Source: Metallosphaera sedula DSM 5348
Lineage (GTDB): Archaea > Thermoproteota > Thermoprotei_A > Sulfolobales > Sulfolobaceae
DNA length: 64,000 nucleotides
Direction: 5' to 3'
Assembly: GCF_000016605.1 (NCBI RefSeq)
Contig: NC_009440.1
Location: 620,001 to 684,000, forward strand
Below are positions 10,820 through 18,376 of the stretch, in pieces. A model generated the notes under the pieces. That model searched no databases. It saw only the letters and a program-made list of their open reading frames with translations, and was not told the origin of the DNA. How positions within the stretch are numbered: the first letter of the stretch is position 1; each line of letters begins with the position of its first letter. The position numbers and the translations under genes are program-made.

Positions 10820-11668
10820 TTGGACCTGATGGAATTCTGGTTTAGGAGCAGGGCCGTCATTGACGAGCTTGTGGAGAAATTCCTCGACGAGTCGAAGGAA
10901 TGGGAAACCATGGAGATGTCGAAGTACATAATGAGGGATGGTAAAAGATTCAGAGGAACTCTCATGTTTCTCTTCAATGGAGCCCTAGGAGGGGAGGAGA
11001 AGGATGCTTATCCTGGTGCCCTCGCAACTGAAATTCTCCACTCCGCCTCCCTAGCCCTGGATGACATAGTGGATTATGACGAAATAAGGAGAGGAATGAA
11101 GGCTGCTTGGGCAGTCTACACGAACAGGAAGGTAATATTCGTGTCCAATTACCTTATTCCCACGGCCCTGAGCATAATCTCGGGCTACGGAGATAAGGCC
11201 CTGAGGATCAGCGTGGATCTGTGGAAAGACACTGCGGTGGGAGCCCTTAAGGATATGTACGGAAAAGACGAGGACTACGTGAGGACCATTGAACTCAAGA
11301 CTGCCTCCCTCTTTAAACTTCCAACAATGCTCTCCTCCTTTTCTTCAGGAAGGAGCGAGTTCCTTGATACTCTCATGGAGGCTGGTAAGGACCTGGGTAT
11401 AATATACCAGCTAATAGACGATTACGTGGATTGCGTTACGCAGGACAAGGACAAGCTAGTGGGGAGCGCGAGGCAACTATTTTCCTTGACCTCGGGGAAG
11501 TTCGAGTCCTTCGTTAGGATGAAGTATAGGGAATACAAGGAACATTACGAGACTCTCCTAAGATCGCTTCCAGTTAAGCACGATTACCTAGACCAGCTTG
11601 TTGCTCTCCCTGACTTTTTGGCCTTCGGTCTCATGGGGGAAGCCGGAATAAAGAATAAAATATTTTAG
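10820..11668 (+). CDS. Trans-prenyltransferase, probably hexaprenyl diphosphate synthase
   Basis: Isoprenyl diphosphate synthase, 282 aa, all-helical. The first aspartate-rich motif is DDIVDYD (residues near 75) and the second DDYVD (near 199). GKRFRG near residue 42 binds the IPP diphosphate. The order MTAP-hypothetical-prenyl synthase matches, by recall, the Sulfolobus solfataricus locus whose product makes C30 hexaprenyl diphosphate, the precursor of the caldariellaquinone tail. The start is a TTG at 10820; an ATG at 10829 is an alternative. Chain length is inferred from synteny, not from residues. Confidence 0.85.
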   Translation: MDLMEFWFRSRAVIDELVEKFLDESKEWETMEMSKYIMRDGKRFRGTLMFLFNGALGGEEKDAYPGALATEILHSASLALDDIVDYDEIRRGMKAAWAVYTNRKVIFVSNYLIPTALSIISGYGDKALRISVDLWKDTAVGALKDMYGKDEDYVRTIELKTASLFKLPTMLSSFSSGRSEFLDTLMEAGKDLGIIYQLIDDYVDCVTQDKDKLVGSARQLFSLTSGKFESFVRMKYREYKEHYETLLRSLPVKHDYLDQLVALPDFLAFGLMGEAGIKNKIF

Positions 11669-11692
11669 GATTACCCCCTTCAGGAGAGAAAT

Positions 11693-12583
11693 TTGGCAAA
11701 AATAGCGGTTGTTCATGAATCACAGAAGGTTACTGAAGCCTCCAAACAACTGCTACTGGAAATAAAGGCGAGGGGTCATACGGCCTACTACATTAGGGTT
11801 TCCAGGATAAATTCGTCCATCGGTGGAGACCTTGGAATATCCTACGCTGGAAAGAAACTGGAATTAGATGGGGCCCTTATCAGGAACCTGGGCTTCCTCA
11901 CAACCATAGAGCAGATGATAAGGAGAGTGGACGTGCTTAGGGAAATAGAGAGCCGTGGGGTTATTACCATGAATAATGTGGGGTCAATGTTGCTGGCTAG
12001 GGACAAGTACGCGAGCATTTCAAGGCTCCACAAGGCCGGAATTCCCGTTCCCTACACGGCTCTAGTTGAGGATCCCTTTGAGGTCATGAGACTTGTGGAG
12101 GAATGGGGAGAGGTCGTGATAAAGCCCCTTGTGGGGAGCTTAGGTTTGGGATCCGTGAAGGTATCAGACCCTGATATAGCCTTCAGGGTAGCTAAGTCTA
12201 TCCTGTCAGTAAATCAGCCTGTTTACGTTCAAAAATACGTGAAAAAGCCCAATAGGGACATCAGGGCCTTCGTGGTCGGTGATAGACTGTTGGGGAGCAT
12301 CTACAGGATATCCCAAGAAAACTGGAAAACAAACGTCGCACAGGGCGCACTGGTGCAGGCAATATCCTCAGCAGATCTCAGGGAGATCGAGGAAATTAGC
12401 GTAAAGGCCACTAAGGCACTGGGACTGGACTACTCGGGTGTAGACATAGTGGAGGATCTGGAGGGAGGTTACAAGGTGCTGGAGGTGAATGGAGCTCCCA
12501 TGTGGAAGGGGTTCCAGACTGCAACCTCCCTAAATCCCGCAAAATACATTGTGAACCTTCTCCTTGAGAAGATCAGGAAATGA
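11693..12583 (+). CDS. RimK-type ATP-grasp ligase
   Basis: ATP-grasp amino acid or peptide ligase, 296 aa. A pre-ATP-grasp domain comes first, then ATP-binding segments ([17 protein letters not shown] near residue 140, [15 protein letters not shown] near 180) and the metal-binding [13 protein letters not shown] near the C-terminus. Family members add glutamate or similar residues to a protein or cofactor (RimK, LysX, CofF, MptN). No EDWG-type motif is seen here, so assignment to the lysine carrier-protein ligase is not supported. TTG start at 11693, preceded by ggagag. Last gene of the MTAP operon. Confidence 0.85.
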   Translation: MAKIAVVHESQKVTEASKQLLLEIKARGHTAYYIRVSRINSSIGGDLGISYAGKKLELDGALIRNLGFLTTIEQMIRRVDVLREIESRGVITMNNVGSMLLARDKYASISRLHKAGIPVPYTALVEDPFEVMRLVEEWGEVVIKPLVGSLGLGSVKVSDPDIAFRVAKSILSVNQPVYVQKYVKKPNRDIRAFVVGDRLLGSIYRISQENWKTNVAQGALVQAISSADLREIEEISVKATKALGLDYSGVDIVEDLEGGYKVLEVNGAPMWKGFQTATSLNPAKYIVNLLLEKIRK

Positions 12584-12642
12584 GGAGAAGCAAAACCGGC
12601 TGAACAGTGATGTTGAGCTCTCGCCCTGATCCTCTATAGATT

Positions 12643-12698
12643 ATTGTCTATAGGTCCCCCTTGCAAACCCTTTTATTGGTAGTGGGGGTATAGACAAT
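12643..12698. repeat. Inverted repeat flanking a TATA-like box
   Basis: Left arm attgtctata (12643-12652) pairs perfectly with tatagacaat (12689-12698). An inner ccccc (12656-12660) pairs with ggggg (12684-12688), leaving only a 3-base bulge on the left. The 23-base loop contains ttttatt, a TATA-like box at the right distance from the small reading frame at 12713. The layout resembles an operator pair around a promoter, or a stable RNA hairpin. Observed directly; function unknown. Confidence 0.6.
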
Positions 12699-12712
12699 TA
12701 GAGGAGTCTGGA

Positions 12713-12784
12713 ATGATGTATGTGAGATATTATAGGTCAACACTTGACCTGGACGAATACGTGACAATGTCTGCACTAACTTAA
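12713..12784 (+). CDS. Possible 23-aa small protein
   Basis: Short reading frame ATG ATG TAT ... TAA encoding a peptide that starts MMYVRYYRSTLDLDEYVTM. It is preceded by gaggag (12701-12706), a good Shine-Dalgarno match 6 bases before the ATG, and by a TATA-like ttttatt inside an inverted repeat. Its 3' end overlaps the convergent methyltransferase gene by 9 bases. It may be a genuine small protein, a leader peptide, or the remnant of a longer gene; no homolog is recognised. Confidence 0.35.
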   Translation: MMYVRYYRSTLDLDEYVTMSALT

Positions 12785-13294
12785 CCTTTTTATGGAGACT
12801 GTGAAGTAGCCGTTTCCGCACCTTATGGGTGAGTCTGCCTCGCCCTTCATGAGTACCAGTGTGTCGGCCTTGAACTCGCTTACTGGCTCAGGTGATATTA
12901 AGACCTTCTCCTTCCCCAGTGCAATAGGGACTTTGTGAAGGGCGGAACACCACGAAAACGAAGTTATTCCAGGTACCACATCCCTAATCTCGGTGAACTG
13001 ACCAAGCCTATACAGGGAGCTGTAGAAGGCCGGATCCCCCAAGGTTACGTATACCACGTTATTGTAGGACTTGATCTGGTCCAGCAAGCTCTGGTAGGCA
13101 GACCTGTCCCTTCTGACGGGTAGTGGAAACTGTAATACGTCCTTTCCCTGCACATGTGGTAAAACAGCGTTAAGGGTTAACCTCTTTGAGGAAGTGGGAA
13201 TCACTACCAGGTCTGCCTCCCTGATCAGCCTGAGGGCCTTGAGGGTGAGCAGTTCCGGGTCGCCAGGGCCTACTCCAACTCCGTAAAGGTTCAT
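12776..13294 (-). CDS. cbiL: Cobalt-precorrin-2 C20-methyltransferase-like protein (short)
   Basis: SAM-dependent tetrapyrrole methyltransferase of cobalamin synthesis, 172 aa against the usual 210-240. The N-terminal VGVGPGDPELLTLKAL is the tetrapyrrole methylase signature. YVTLGDPAFYSSLYRL is the second conserved block, typical of CbiL (precorrin-2 C20), and PGITSFSW the third. The protein is compressed, mainly between the first and second blocks and at the C-terminus. It overlaps the upstream cbiF gene by 4 bases. The CbiL assignment is probable, the short length unusual. Confidence 0.75.
   Translation of the reverse strand: MNLYGVGVGPGDPELLTLKALRLIREADLVVIPTSSKRLTLNAVLPHVQGKDVLQFPLPVRRDRSAYQSLLDQIKSYNNVVYVTLGDPAFYSSLYRLGQFTEIRDVVPGITSFSWCSALHKVPIALGKEKVLISPEPVSEFKADTLVLMKGEADSPIRCGNGYFTVSIKRLS
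13236..13276. repeat. 41-bp exact direct repeat, copy 1 (in cbiL)
   Basis: This 41-base stretch is identical to 13973-14013, 737 bases away, in the same orientation. Both copies encode the start of the VG-GPGDPELLTLKAL motif of neighbouring paralogous methyltransferases. Confidence 0.95.
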
Positions 13295-14034
13295 TTCGAT
13301 CCCCTATATGAGTGAACGAAGTCCGGGGAGTAGAGGTTGCTTCTCCTGTCCCCACGGAACCTAAGGCATTCGCTCACCACGATAAGTGCAGTCTTCGTTA
13401 TCCTACTCTCCTTGACCATTCGTTCTAGCTCCTCAAGTTTACCGCGAAGGATTAACTGGTCTCTCCAACCTGCCCTATACACCACTGCAACCGGTTGGTC
13501 GGGAGGAAACACCTTGAGTAGCTCCTCCTGAACCAGGTTTATCAAGTGGATTGACAGGAATATGACCACGGTCGAGTTCCTGTCCAGGACCATCCGTCTC
13601 TCATATGACGTTCTATACGGCAATCGCGTGATTATGATTGACTGAGGACCTCCAGGGCACGTTAGCTCTATCCCAAGGAGGGATGCAGAGAGTTGAAAGG
13701 AACTTATCCCAGGTATTATCTCGGCGTTTATTCCCTCCCTCTCCAGAAAGGAGATCTCCTCGCTGATGGCCCCGTAAATTGAGGGATCGCCGTCGTGGGC
13801 TATGCACACCTTCTTACCCTGTTCAACTTCCTCCTTCACTTTCCTGACTATCTCCTCCATGGTCATGGTAGCTGTATCGTAAGTTGTCTTATCCTGAAAA
13901 AGTTTCTTCACGTCCTCACTAATCAGGGAACCTGTGTAAAAAACGATATCACATTCCCTTAACCTGTTCAATGCCTTGAGGGTGAGCAGTTCCGGGTCGC
14001 CAGGGCCTACTCCCAAGATCGTGACGCTAGTCAA
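13291..14034 (-). CDS. cbiF: Cobalt-precorrin-4 C11-methyltransferase
   Basis: SAM-dependent methylation of C11 of cobalt-precorrin-4 in anaerobic cobalamin synthesis, 247 aa, normal length. The signature GVGPGDPELLTLKAL is at residues 8-22. AHDGDPSIYGAISEE is the CbiF/CobM-specific GDP block, and VYRAGWRDQ and YSPDFVHSYR near the C-terminus are both typical of this subfamily. It overlaps stomatin (4 bases) upstream and the cbiL-like gene (4 bases) downstream, so three genes are coupled. Other cobalamin genes are not adjacent, except cobT about 37 kb away. Confidence 0.93.
   Translation of the reverse strand: MTSVTILGVGPGDPELLTLKALNRLRECDIVFYTGSLISEDVKKLFQDKTTYDTATMTMEEIVRKVKEEVEQGKKVCIAHDGDPSIYGAISEEISFLEREGINAEIIPGISSFQLSASLLGIELTCPGGPQSIIITRLPYRTSYERRMVLDRNSTVVIFLSIHLINLVQEELLKVFPPDQPVAVVYRAGWRDQLILRGKLEELERMVKESRITKTALIVVSECLRFRGDRRSNLYSPDFVHSYRGSK
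13973..14013. repeat. 41-bp exact direct repeat, copy 2 (in cbiF)
   Basis: Identical over 41 bases to 13236-13276. Outside the repeat the two genes are diverged at the DNA level, so the identity is more than protein constraint requires at synonymous sites. Confidence 0.95.
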
Positions 14035-14843
14035 CTTCCTCCCTTACTGGTACCGCTCTCCATTTTTTTAAGGCTGTTTACTAGGGCAAGCGAAGTCGAG
14101 AGAGTTGGATATATCTCCTTCTCTGCCGGGACAACCACTATCAGTCCTCCCCTCTGAGATATGTCTGACAGGGTTTCAAGGAACCTCAGCTGAAGGGCCA
14201 TGGGATTACTCTGATAAGACTTCGAGGCCTCTGCCAATATCGTGGAGGCCTGTCTCTCACCCTCGCTGAGAATGACCTTGGCCCTCCTTAACCTCTCTGC
14301 CTCAGCCTGCTTGGCAATCGCTGTTAACAGGTCTGGGGACAGCTTTATGTCCCTCACGGTGACAGCTGTGACCTTGACTCCCCAAGCCTCGGTATAGGAA
14401 TCTAATATTTCTTGTAACTTTTTGTTTATTTCCTCCCTCTTGCTCAGGACCTCGTCTAACTCCATTTGTCCTATTATATCCCTCAAGGAGGTCTGGGAAA
14501 TGTTTAGGACTGCCATATTGTAGTTGGCAACCATGGAGACAGCCTTCATGGGGTCCACAACTTTGTAGTAAACCACCGCGTCTATGGATACGGTAACGTT
14601 ATCCCGCGTAATTGTGGTCTGCGGTGGAATATCCACAGTTCTAACCCTAAGATCCACAACTATTGGCTTATCCACGAAGGGTATCAGGAAAATTATCCCT
14701 GGCCCCTTCATTGCGAGGATTCTACCTAGCCTAAGGACAACTGCCCTTTCCCATTCCCTGACTATCCTGAAGGAGAGAGCAACGAAGATCAGGATAATAA
14801 TCAGGAGAAAGACTATTCCAACTACGTCTGCTATCAGAGACAT
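14031..14843 (-). CDS. Stomatin/prohibitin family (SPFH, band 7) membrane protein
   Basis: Membrane-anchored SPFH protein, 270 aa. An N-terminal hydrophobic anchor (residues 5-27) is followed by the SPFH domain (VREWERAVVLRLGR, then VDLRVRTVDIPPQTTITRDN) and a charged helical coiled-coil region (QAEAERLRRAKVILSEGERQAS). Stomatins form oligomeric scaffolds and are often paired with NfeD or ClpP-like membrane proteases. The NfeD-like gene is indeed close (16199), but on the other strand and separated by a thermopsin gene. ATG at 14841-14843. First gene of an operon with cbiF and the cbiL-like gene. Confidence 0.92.
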   Translation of the reverse strand: MSLIADVVGIVFLLIIILIFVALSFRIVREWERAVVLRLGRILAMKGPGIIFLIPFVDKPIVVDLRVRTVDIPPQTTITRDNVTVSIDAVVYYKVVDPMKAVSMVANYNMAVLNISQTSLRDIIGQMELDEVLSKREEINKKLQEILDSYTEAWGVKVTAVTVRDIKLSPDLLTAIAKQAEAERLRRAKVILSEGERQASTILAEASKSYQSNPMALQLRFLETLSDISQRGGLIVVVPAEKEIYPTLSTSLALVNSLKKMESGTSKGGS

Positions 14844-14897
14844 GTGATATATGGGAGTTACAAAGTTAAAAACATTGGTTTCAAATATTTTCTACGA

Positions 14898-16190
14898 TTA
14901 AGTGTACTTCCTAACCAGGAACGCTGATATCAGAATTCCCGCTGTCAGTCCCCCTATCACCTCTAGCAGGAGGTAGTTCACGGAGGTTTCCCCGTGATAC
15001 TTGATGTGATTGAAGTCAGAACTTAGAGCCTTCTTAAAGTTGTAAGTCTCAAGGAAATGAACCAGGGAGTCGAAGGTGGACGTTGTCACGTTAATCAAGT
15101 GGTTCAATTGAGGGGATGACAGGGCATAGGACTGCGAGAGGGAGTAATTTCCAGGAAAATACACTTCATAAAATGATTGGGTAACATTGGTGAAGGTAAC
15201 CTCTCCAGAGGAGTTGGTTACACCACGACTTAGGGTGACTAAGTTCAGACCTTTCAACACCTTTATCTCAACTTCCTGCCCCGAGAAGGTGTAATTTCCA
15301 TAGTATAGCTTCACGTGAACGGTACTGTTCACCTGTGTAACGTTTATATTTGGTGGAACGGGCCAAAGAACAGATGGAGTATTAACTCCCCGGTTAATGT
15401 CAGCGAAAGGTTTCTTGATGTTTTCCAGATTTGTGGACGAGGCCACCCCGTAGGCCGACTCGGCGGTGTCTAGCCCCACAGAGAGCGCAGAGGGAACTAT
15501 GGTTAAGTTGTTACCCTGAAGGAAGTAGAGCTCCTCGGATCCCTGGGCTATCATGTCCACAACGCTTCCTCCATCTGGGCCACCCCATACCATCTCTAGA
15601 TCGTTGGGAAGTCCGTTCACGGAGAGGCCACCTAACTTGAACAGGCCGTGGAAGGGCAAGGTCAGGTACACCCTCTTTACCCCGTTAATTGAGTACCCGA
15701 ACTGAAGATGCTGGGAGGAATTCATGAATAGGGACAGCGAGACTGGTAAAGTGATGTTGAAGGTTGGTCCCTGATAACAGTAAACCCCAAGGCCGTCGAA
15801 GGTGGTTGTGTTTTGAACCAGGGAGACGAAGGGACCTGTGAGGTTCCAGAAGTTAATCACCATGTAAACCTGGAAGGTCCTGTTATTGATTTCGTGGAAA
15901 AGCATAACGTCCTGGGCCCAATAAGTACCGTTCAACATAGCGTTGAGCTGGAGGGATGCATTTCCGTACTCAAAGGGCTGACCGGATATGTAGGACCTCC
16001 CAATTTGAAGGGATGAAAGGTTCATGACTCCCATTACGTATGGCGTGTAATAGGTGGAGAAGAGCGAGAAGAAGCTGATTCCCACGGGAAAAGAGATTCC
16101 TGTCTGTGCTGTGGTCACTAGTTCAAGGGGTGAGATCAAGGAGAGAGCTAGAAGCAGTAAAATACTCACGGAAACGTAATACATGAACAT
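14898..16190 (-). CDS. Thermopsin-family acid protease (A5), membrane anchored
   Basis: Acid endopeptidase of peptidase family A5, exported and active at the cell surface, 430 aa. It has a signal peptide (residues 1-28, YYVSVSILLLLALSLI), a thermopsin domain with many N-glycosylation-type NxS/T sites, and the family block NDLEMVWGGPDGGS. A C-terminal hydrophobic anchor ends in AFLVRKYT, so it is probably tethered. ATG at 16190 (ATG 16184 is the alternative). The TATA-like box (rc of aataaaattttt, 16210-16221) lies inside the divergent NfeD-like gene, whose start is 8 bases away. Confidence 0.9.
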   Translation of the reverse strand: MFMYYVSVSILLLLALSLISPLELVTTAQTGISFPVGISFFSLFSTYYTPYVMGVMNLSSLQIGRSYISGQPFEYGNASLQLNAMLNGTYWAQDVMLFHEINNRTFQVYMVINFWNLTGPFVSLVQNTTTFDGLGVYCYQGPTFNITLPVSLSLFMNSSQHLQFGYSINGVKRVYLTLPFHGLFKLGGLSVNGLPNDLEMVWGGPDGGSVVDMIAQGSEELYFLQGNNLTIVPSALSVGLDTAESAYGVASSTNLENIKKPFADINRGVNTPSVLWPVPPNINVTQVNSTVHVKLYYGNYTFSGQEVEIKVLKGLNLVTLSRGVTNSSGEVTFTNVTQSFYEVYFPGNYSLSQSYALSSPQLNHLINVTTSTFDSLVHFLETYNFKKALSSDFNHIKYHGETSVNYLLLEVIGGLTAGILISAFLVRKYT

Positions 16191-16198
16191 GTTTTATA

Positions 16199-16588
16199 AT
16201 GCCCGACATCAATAAAATTTTTGTGGCTCATGGTTATGTAATTCCGGTTATAATTATCCTTGTTCTAATTATAGCGTTGATTCTCACAGGGTACATCTAC
16301 GATCCCATCGTGGTTGTGCCCTCCGTGGCTATCATAGGGTTCCTCTCCTACAGGATAGTCTACGTGATTGCAAAGACGAGGAAGAGGAACCTTTACACTT
16401 ACAAGGGTAAGATAGGAAAGGCGATAGAGGACATTCCCAAGGGAAAGATGGGCTATGTCCTCGTAGAGGGCGAGTACTGGGAGGCGGTAGCACTCGAGGA
16501 CATTAAGAAGGATGAAACTGTGGTTGTAGAGGACATGAGGGATTTAAAGCTTCTAGTCAAGAAGAATATCAATGAAACTATCGTTTGA
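16199..16588 (+). CDS. NfeD-like membrane protein (short form)
   Basis: 129 aa. Two N-terminal membrane segments (residues 13-55) are followed by a C-terminal OB-fold domain (GKIGKAIEDIPKGKMGYVLV, then EGEYWEAVALED and VVVEDMRDLKLLVKK), the NfeD pattern. NfeD proteins partner stomatins; this short form lacks the serine protease domain found in 1510-N type proteins. ATG 16199. It is divergent from thermopsin by 8 bases and overlaps the next gene by 17 bases. Confidence 0.85.
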   Translation: MPDINKIFVAHGYVIPVIIILVLIIALILTGYIYDPIVVVPSVAIIGFLSYRIVYVIAKTRKRNLYTYKGKIGKAIEDIPKGKMGYVLVEGEYWEAVALEDIKKDETVVVEDMRDLKLLVKKNINETIV

Positions 16589-16847
16589 AACAGTGAGGAG
16601 GCTAGAGGACTCTGGAAAGTACAAGATAGTGGAGAGCGATGGAGAGATCCATCTTGTGTACTATCCTCCTTCTGTGGAGGAGGCCTCTGGTGAAAGCGCT
16701 GACATTGTGAGGACGATGGAGATTAGGCTGAGGAAAGTGGAGGACGGATACGAGATACTTGGGGGAGAGGTAAAGGAAAATGGTGAGGTTTTAAGGGAGA
16801 TCAAGCTAGATGAGTTGGAACTCTGGTTCCAATTCCTTGAGGGATGA
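16572..16847 (+). CDS. Hypothetical protein, 91 aa
   Basis: Unknown acidic small protein (rich in Glu), with predicted beta strands IHLVYYPP and YEILGGEV and no membrane segment. It overlaps the NfeD-like gene by 17 bases and the following GGCT gene by 4 bases (ATGA), so it is the middle gene of a coupled trio. Confidence 0.7.
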   Translation: MKLSFETVRRLEDSGKYKIVESDGEIHLVYYPPSVEEASGESADIVRTMEIRLRKVEDGYEILGGEVKENGEVLREIKLDELELWFQFLEG

Positions 16848-17656
16848 ACATGTACATCATGGCCTACGGGAGCCTAAGGTATGGGTTTGAACTTCATCAT
16901 TACCTGAGGAAAGCTAGGTTTGTTGGCCTTGGCTACGCGGAGAATTACGACATGTATGATCTGGGCGGTTACCCAGGCGTGGTGAAGGGTGAAGGCAGAA
17001 TATGGGGTGAAGTTTATGAGATCGATAGGGCCACACTTAACGTTCTGGATCAAGTTGAGGACTATAAGGGAGAGGAGGACGACCTATACATTAGGGAAAA
17101 GACGACAGTTTACTTTGACGAGAAGAGGCTCCACAGACTAGATGGGGTATACATATACAGGTACAATCAAAGCATCAAGGATAGGGAGCTCATCCCATCG
17201 GGGGATTACTCCCGCTGGATAGGGATGCCGGTCATAACGAATCTATTTGCCTACGCCGAGAACACAAACTATGACGTACTAAGTGAGAGGGGAGTTAAGG
17301 AGATACTTAGGGAGGTTAATGGGATACTCAAGGGTTATAGGATGGTATTCAATGTACCGTGTAAGTACGGCCTGTGCGCTAATCTTAGGGAGGATCCAAA
17401 TGGGAAAGTGTGCGGTTATGTTTACACGCTTCTAGAGGATTACCTTAACACGCTGGATAAGGCAGAGGGCCATCTCATAAGATACGTGAGGAGAACCTTG
17501 AAGGTGGTGGATGAACAGGAAAGGGAATACTTTGCTGTGGCATATGTGGCTGATCTAGACAAGGGGGAGGGGAATCCCACAGAAGAGTATAAAAATATCA
17601 TTTTGAAAGGCCTAAGCAGAAGATGGAAGTCCGGCTGTGTTAGCACGGGCCTATGA
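16844..17656 (+). CDS. Tandem gamma-glutamylcyclotransferase (GGCT/AIG2)-like protein
   Basis: 270 aa with two GGCT-like halves. The first (residues 1-125) has the signature AYGSLRYG and the catalytic-type Glu in LDQVEDY. The second (about 132-265) begins NLFAYAENTN, where the usual YGS-N loop is altered, and has LDKAEGHLIRY with the matching Glu. GGCT proteins release 5-oxoproline from gamma-glutamyl compounds; the substrate here is unknown. The second half carries several Cys (CKYGLC, KVCGY). It is coupled to the gene upstream (4-base overlap). Confidence 0.75.
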   Translation: MNMYIMAYGSLRYGFELHHYLRKARFVGLGYAENYDMYDLGGYPGVVKGEGRIWGEVYEIDRATLNVLDQVEDYKGEEDDLYIREKTTVYFDEKRLHRLDGVYIYRYNQSIKDRELIPSGDYSRWIGMPVITNLFAYAENTNYDVLSERGVKEILREVNGILKGYRMVFNVPCKYGLCANLREDPNGKVCGYVYTLLEDYLNTLDKAEGHLIRYVRRTLKVVDEQEREYFAVAYVADLDKGEGNPTEEYKNIILKGLSRRWKSGCVSTGL

Positions 17657-17718
17657 TGATTACTTCCCAGGCCTATTGGTGACGAGTCCTTTAAGTGCTG
17701 AGGGGTTTAACCCCCCGG

Positions 17719-18009
17719 TTAATGCACCATCTTCTCGAGCTCATCCAGCTTTTGGGCCAGTTTTAGATCCAGATCTGTGACCCCGCCCTCATCATGGGTA
17801 GTAAGGTGAACTATTACCCTGTTATAATACACGCAAAGGTCAGGGTGATGATCTAGGGAGTCAGCAACTGGCTGAACCATGTTCAAGAACCTGATGGATG
17901 AATCGAAGTCCGCGAACTTGAATTCCTTGACCAATTCCCCGTTCTCAAATCTCCAGTTACGTAAACCCTTAAGGGCCTGATCTATTTCTTGGACAGAGAG
18001 TCTAGGCAT
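17719..18009 (-). CDS. Pterin-4a-carbinolamine dehydratase
   Basis: Dehydrates 4a-hydroxytetrahydropterin (PCD/DCoH family), 96 aa, full length. The family motif is DHHPD (near residue 53) with the downstream His in VHLTTHDEGGVT. In Sulfolobales it is linked to the orc1/cdc6 region, by recall; the pathway role is unclear, as these archaea lack the classical aromatic hydroxylase system. ATG at 18007-18009. Confidence 0.93.
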   Translation of the reverse strand: MPRLSVQEIDQALKGLRNWRFENGELVKEFKFADFDSSIRFLNMVQPVADSLDHHPDLCVYYNRVIVHLTTHDEGGVTDLDLKLAQKLDELEKMVH

Positions 18010-18067
18010 GTCCGTCTATAGCACCGGAAGTTCTTATGTCTTAGTATTGAACGGAGTTACAGTATAG

Positions 18068-18084
18068 ATGCAATGTTTCATTCC
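18068..18084 (-). repeat. Origin-like motif copy 1
   Basis: Reads ggaatgaaacattgcat on the minus strand; it shares the 12-mer gaaacattgcat with copy 2. Confidence 0.6.
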
Positions 18085-18142
18085 TTGATATTCCCTAAAA
18101 TTCCACAAGCGAGTAATTAACTGAACGATAGTTTTCTATACG

Positions 18143-18179
18143 TTCAAGGATAATACCATCGAGAATGGTATTATTTGAA
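18143..18179. repeat. Extended dyad in the origin-like region
   Basis: ataataccat (18150-18159) is the exact reverse complement of atggtattat (18165-18174) across a 5-base loop. The symmetry continues outward as ttcaa (18143-18147) and ttgaa (18175-18179), with a 2-base bulge on the left. It lies between motif copies 1 and 2. Confidence 0.8.
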
Positions 18180-18200
18180 TGTGTGACTGTCACTGTGAAA

Positions 18201-18217
18201 ATGCAATGTTTCTCAAG
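18201..18217 (-). repeat. Origin-like motif copy 2
   Basis: Reads cttgagaaacattgcat on the minus strand, same orientation as copy 1. Confidence 0.6.
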
Positions 18218-18300
18218 AGAAAGTTCTTGTTCTTCTACTTCACGTGTTTGGCTAATTTATAACTAAAACTGATCGTTAGGGGTGAATTGAATAAACGGAA

Positions 18301-18313
18301 GAAACTCTGCACA
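18301..18313 (+). repeat. Origin-like motif copy 3
   Basis: Reads gaaactctgcaca on the plus strand, opposite in orientation to copies 1 and 2. Confidence 0.55.
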
Positions 18314-18362
18314 CTCGCAGTCTCTCTACACGTTAAATTCACGATTAGGGTAAGCAGATAAT

Positions 18363-18376
18363 GGAAACACTGCACA
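18363..18376 (+). repeat. Origin-like motif copy 4
   Basis: Reads ggaaacactgcaca on the plus strand. The preceding atggaaac resembles the GGAAAC core of archaeal ORB/mini-ORB elements. This copy would be coding if translation began at 18361, another reason to prefer the 18445 start for orc1/cdc6. Confidence 0.55.
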
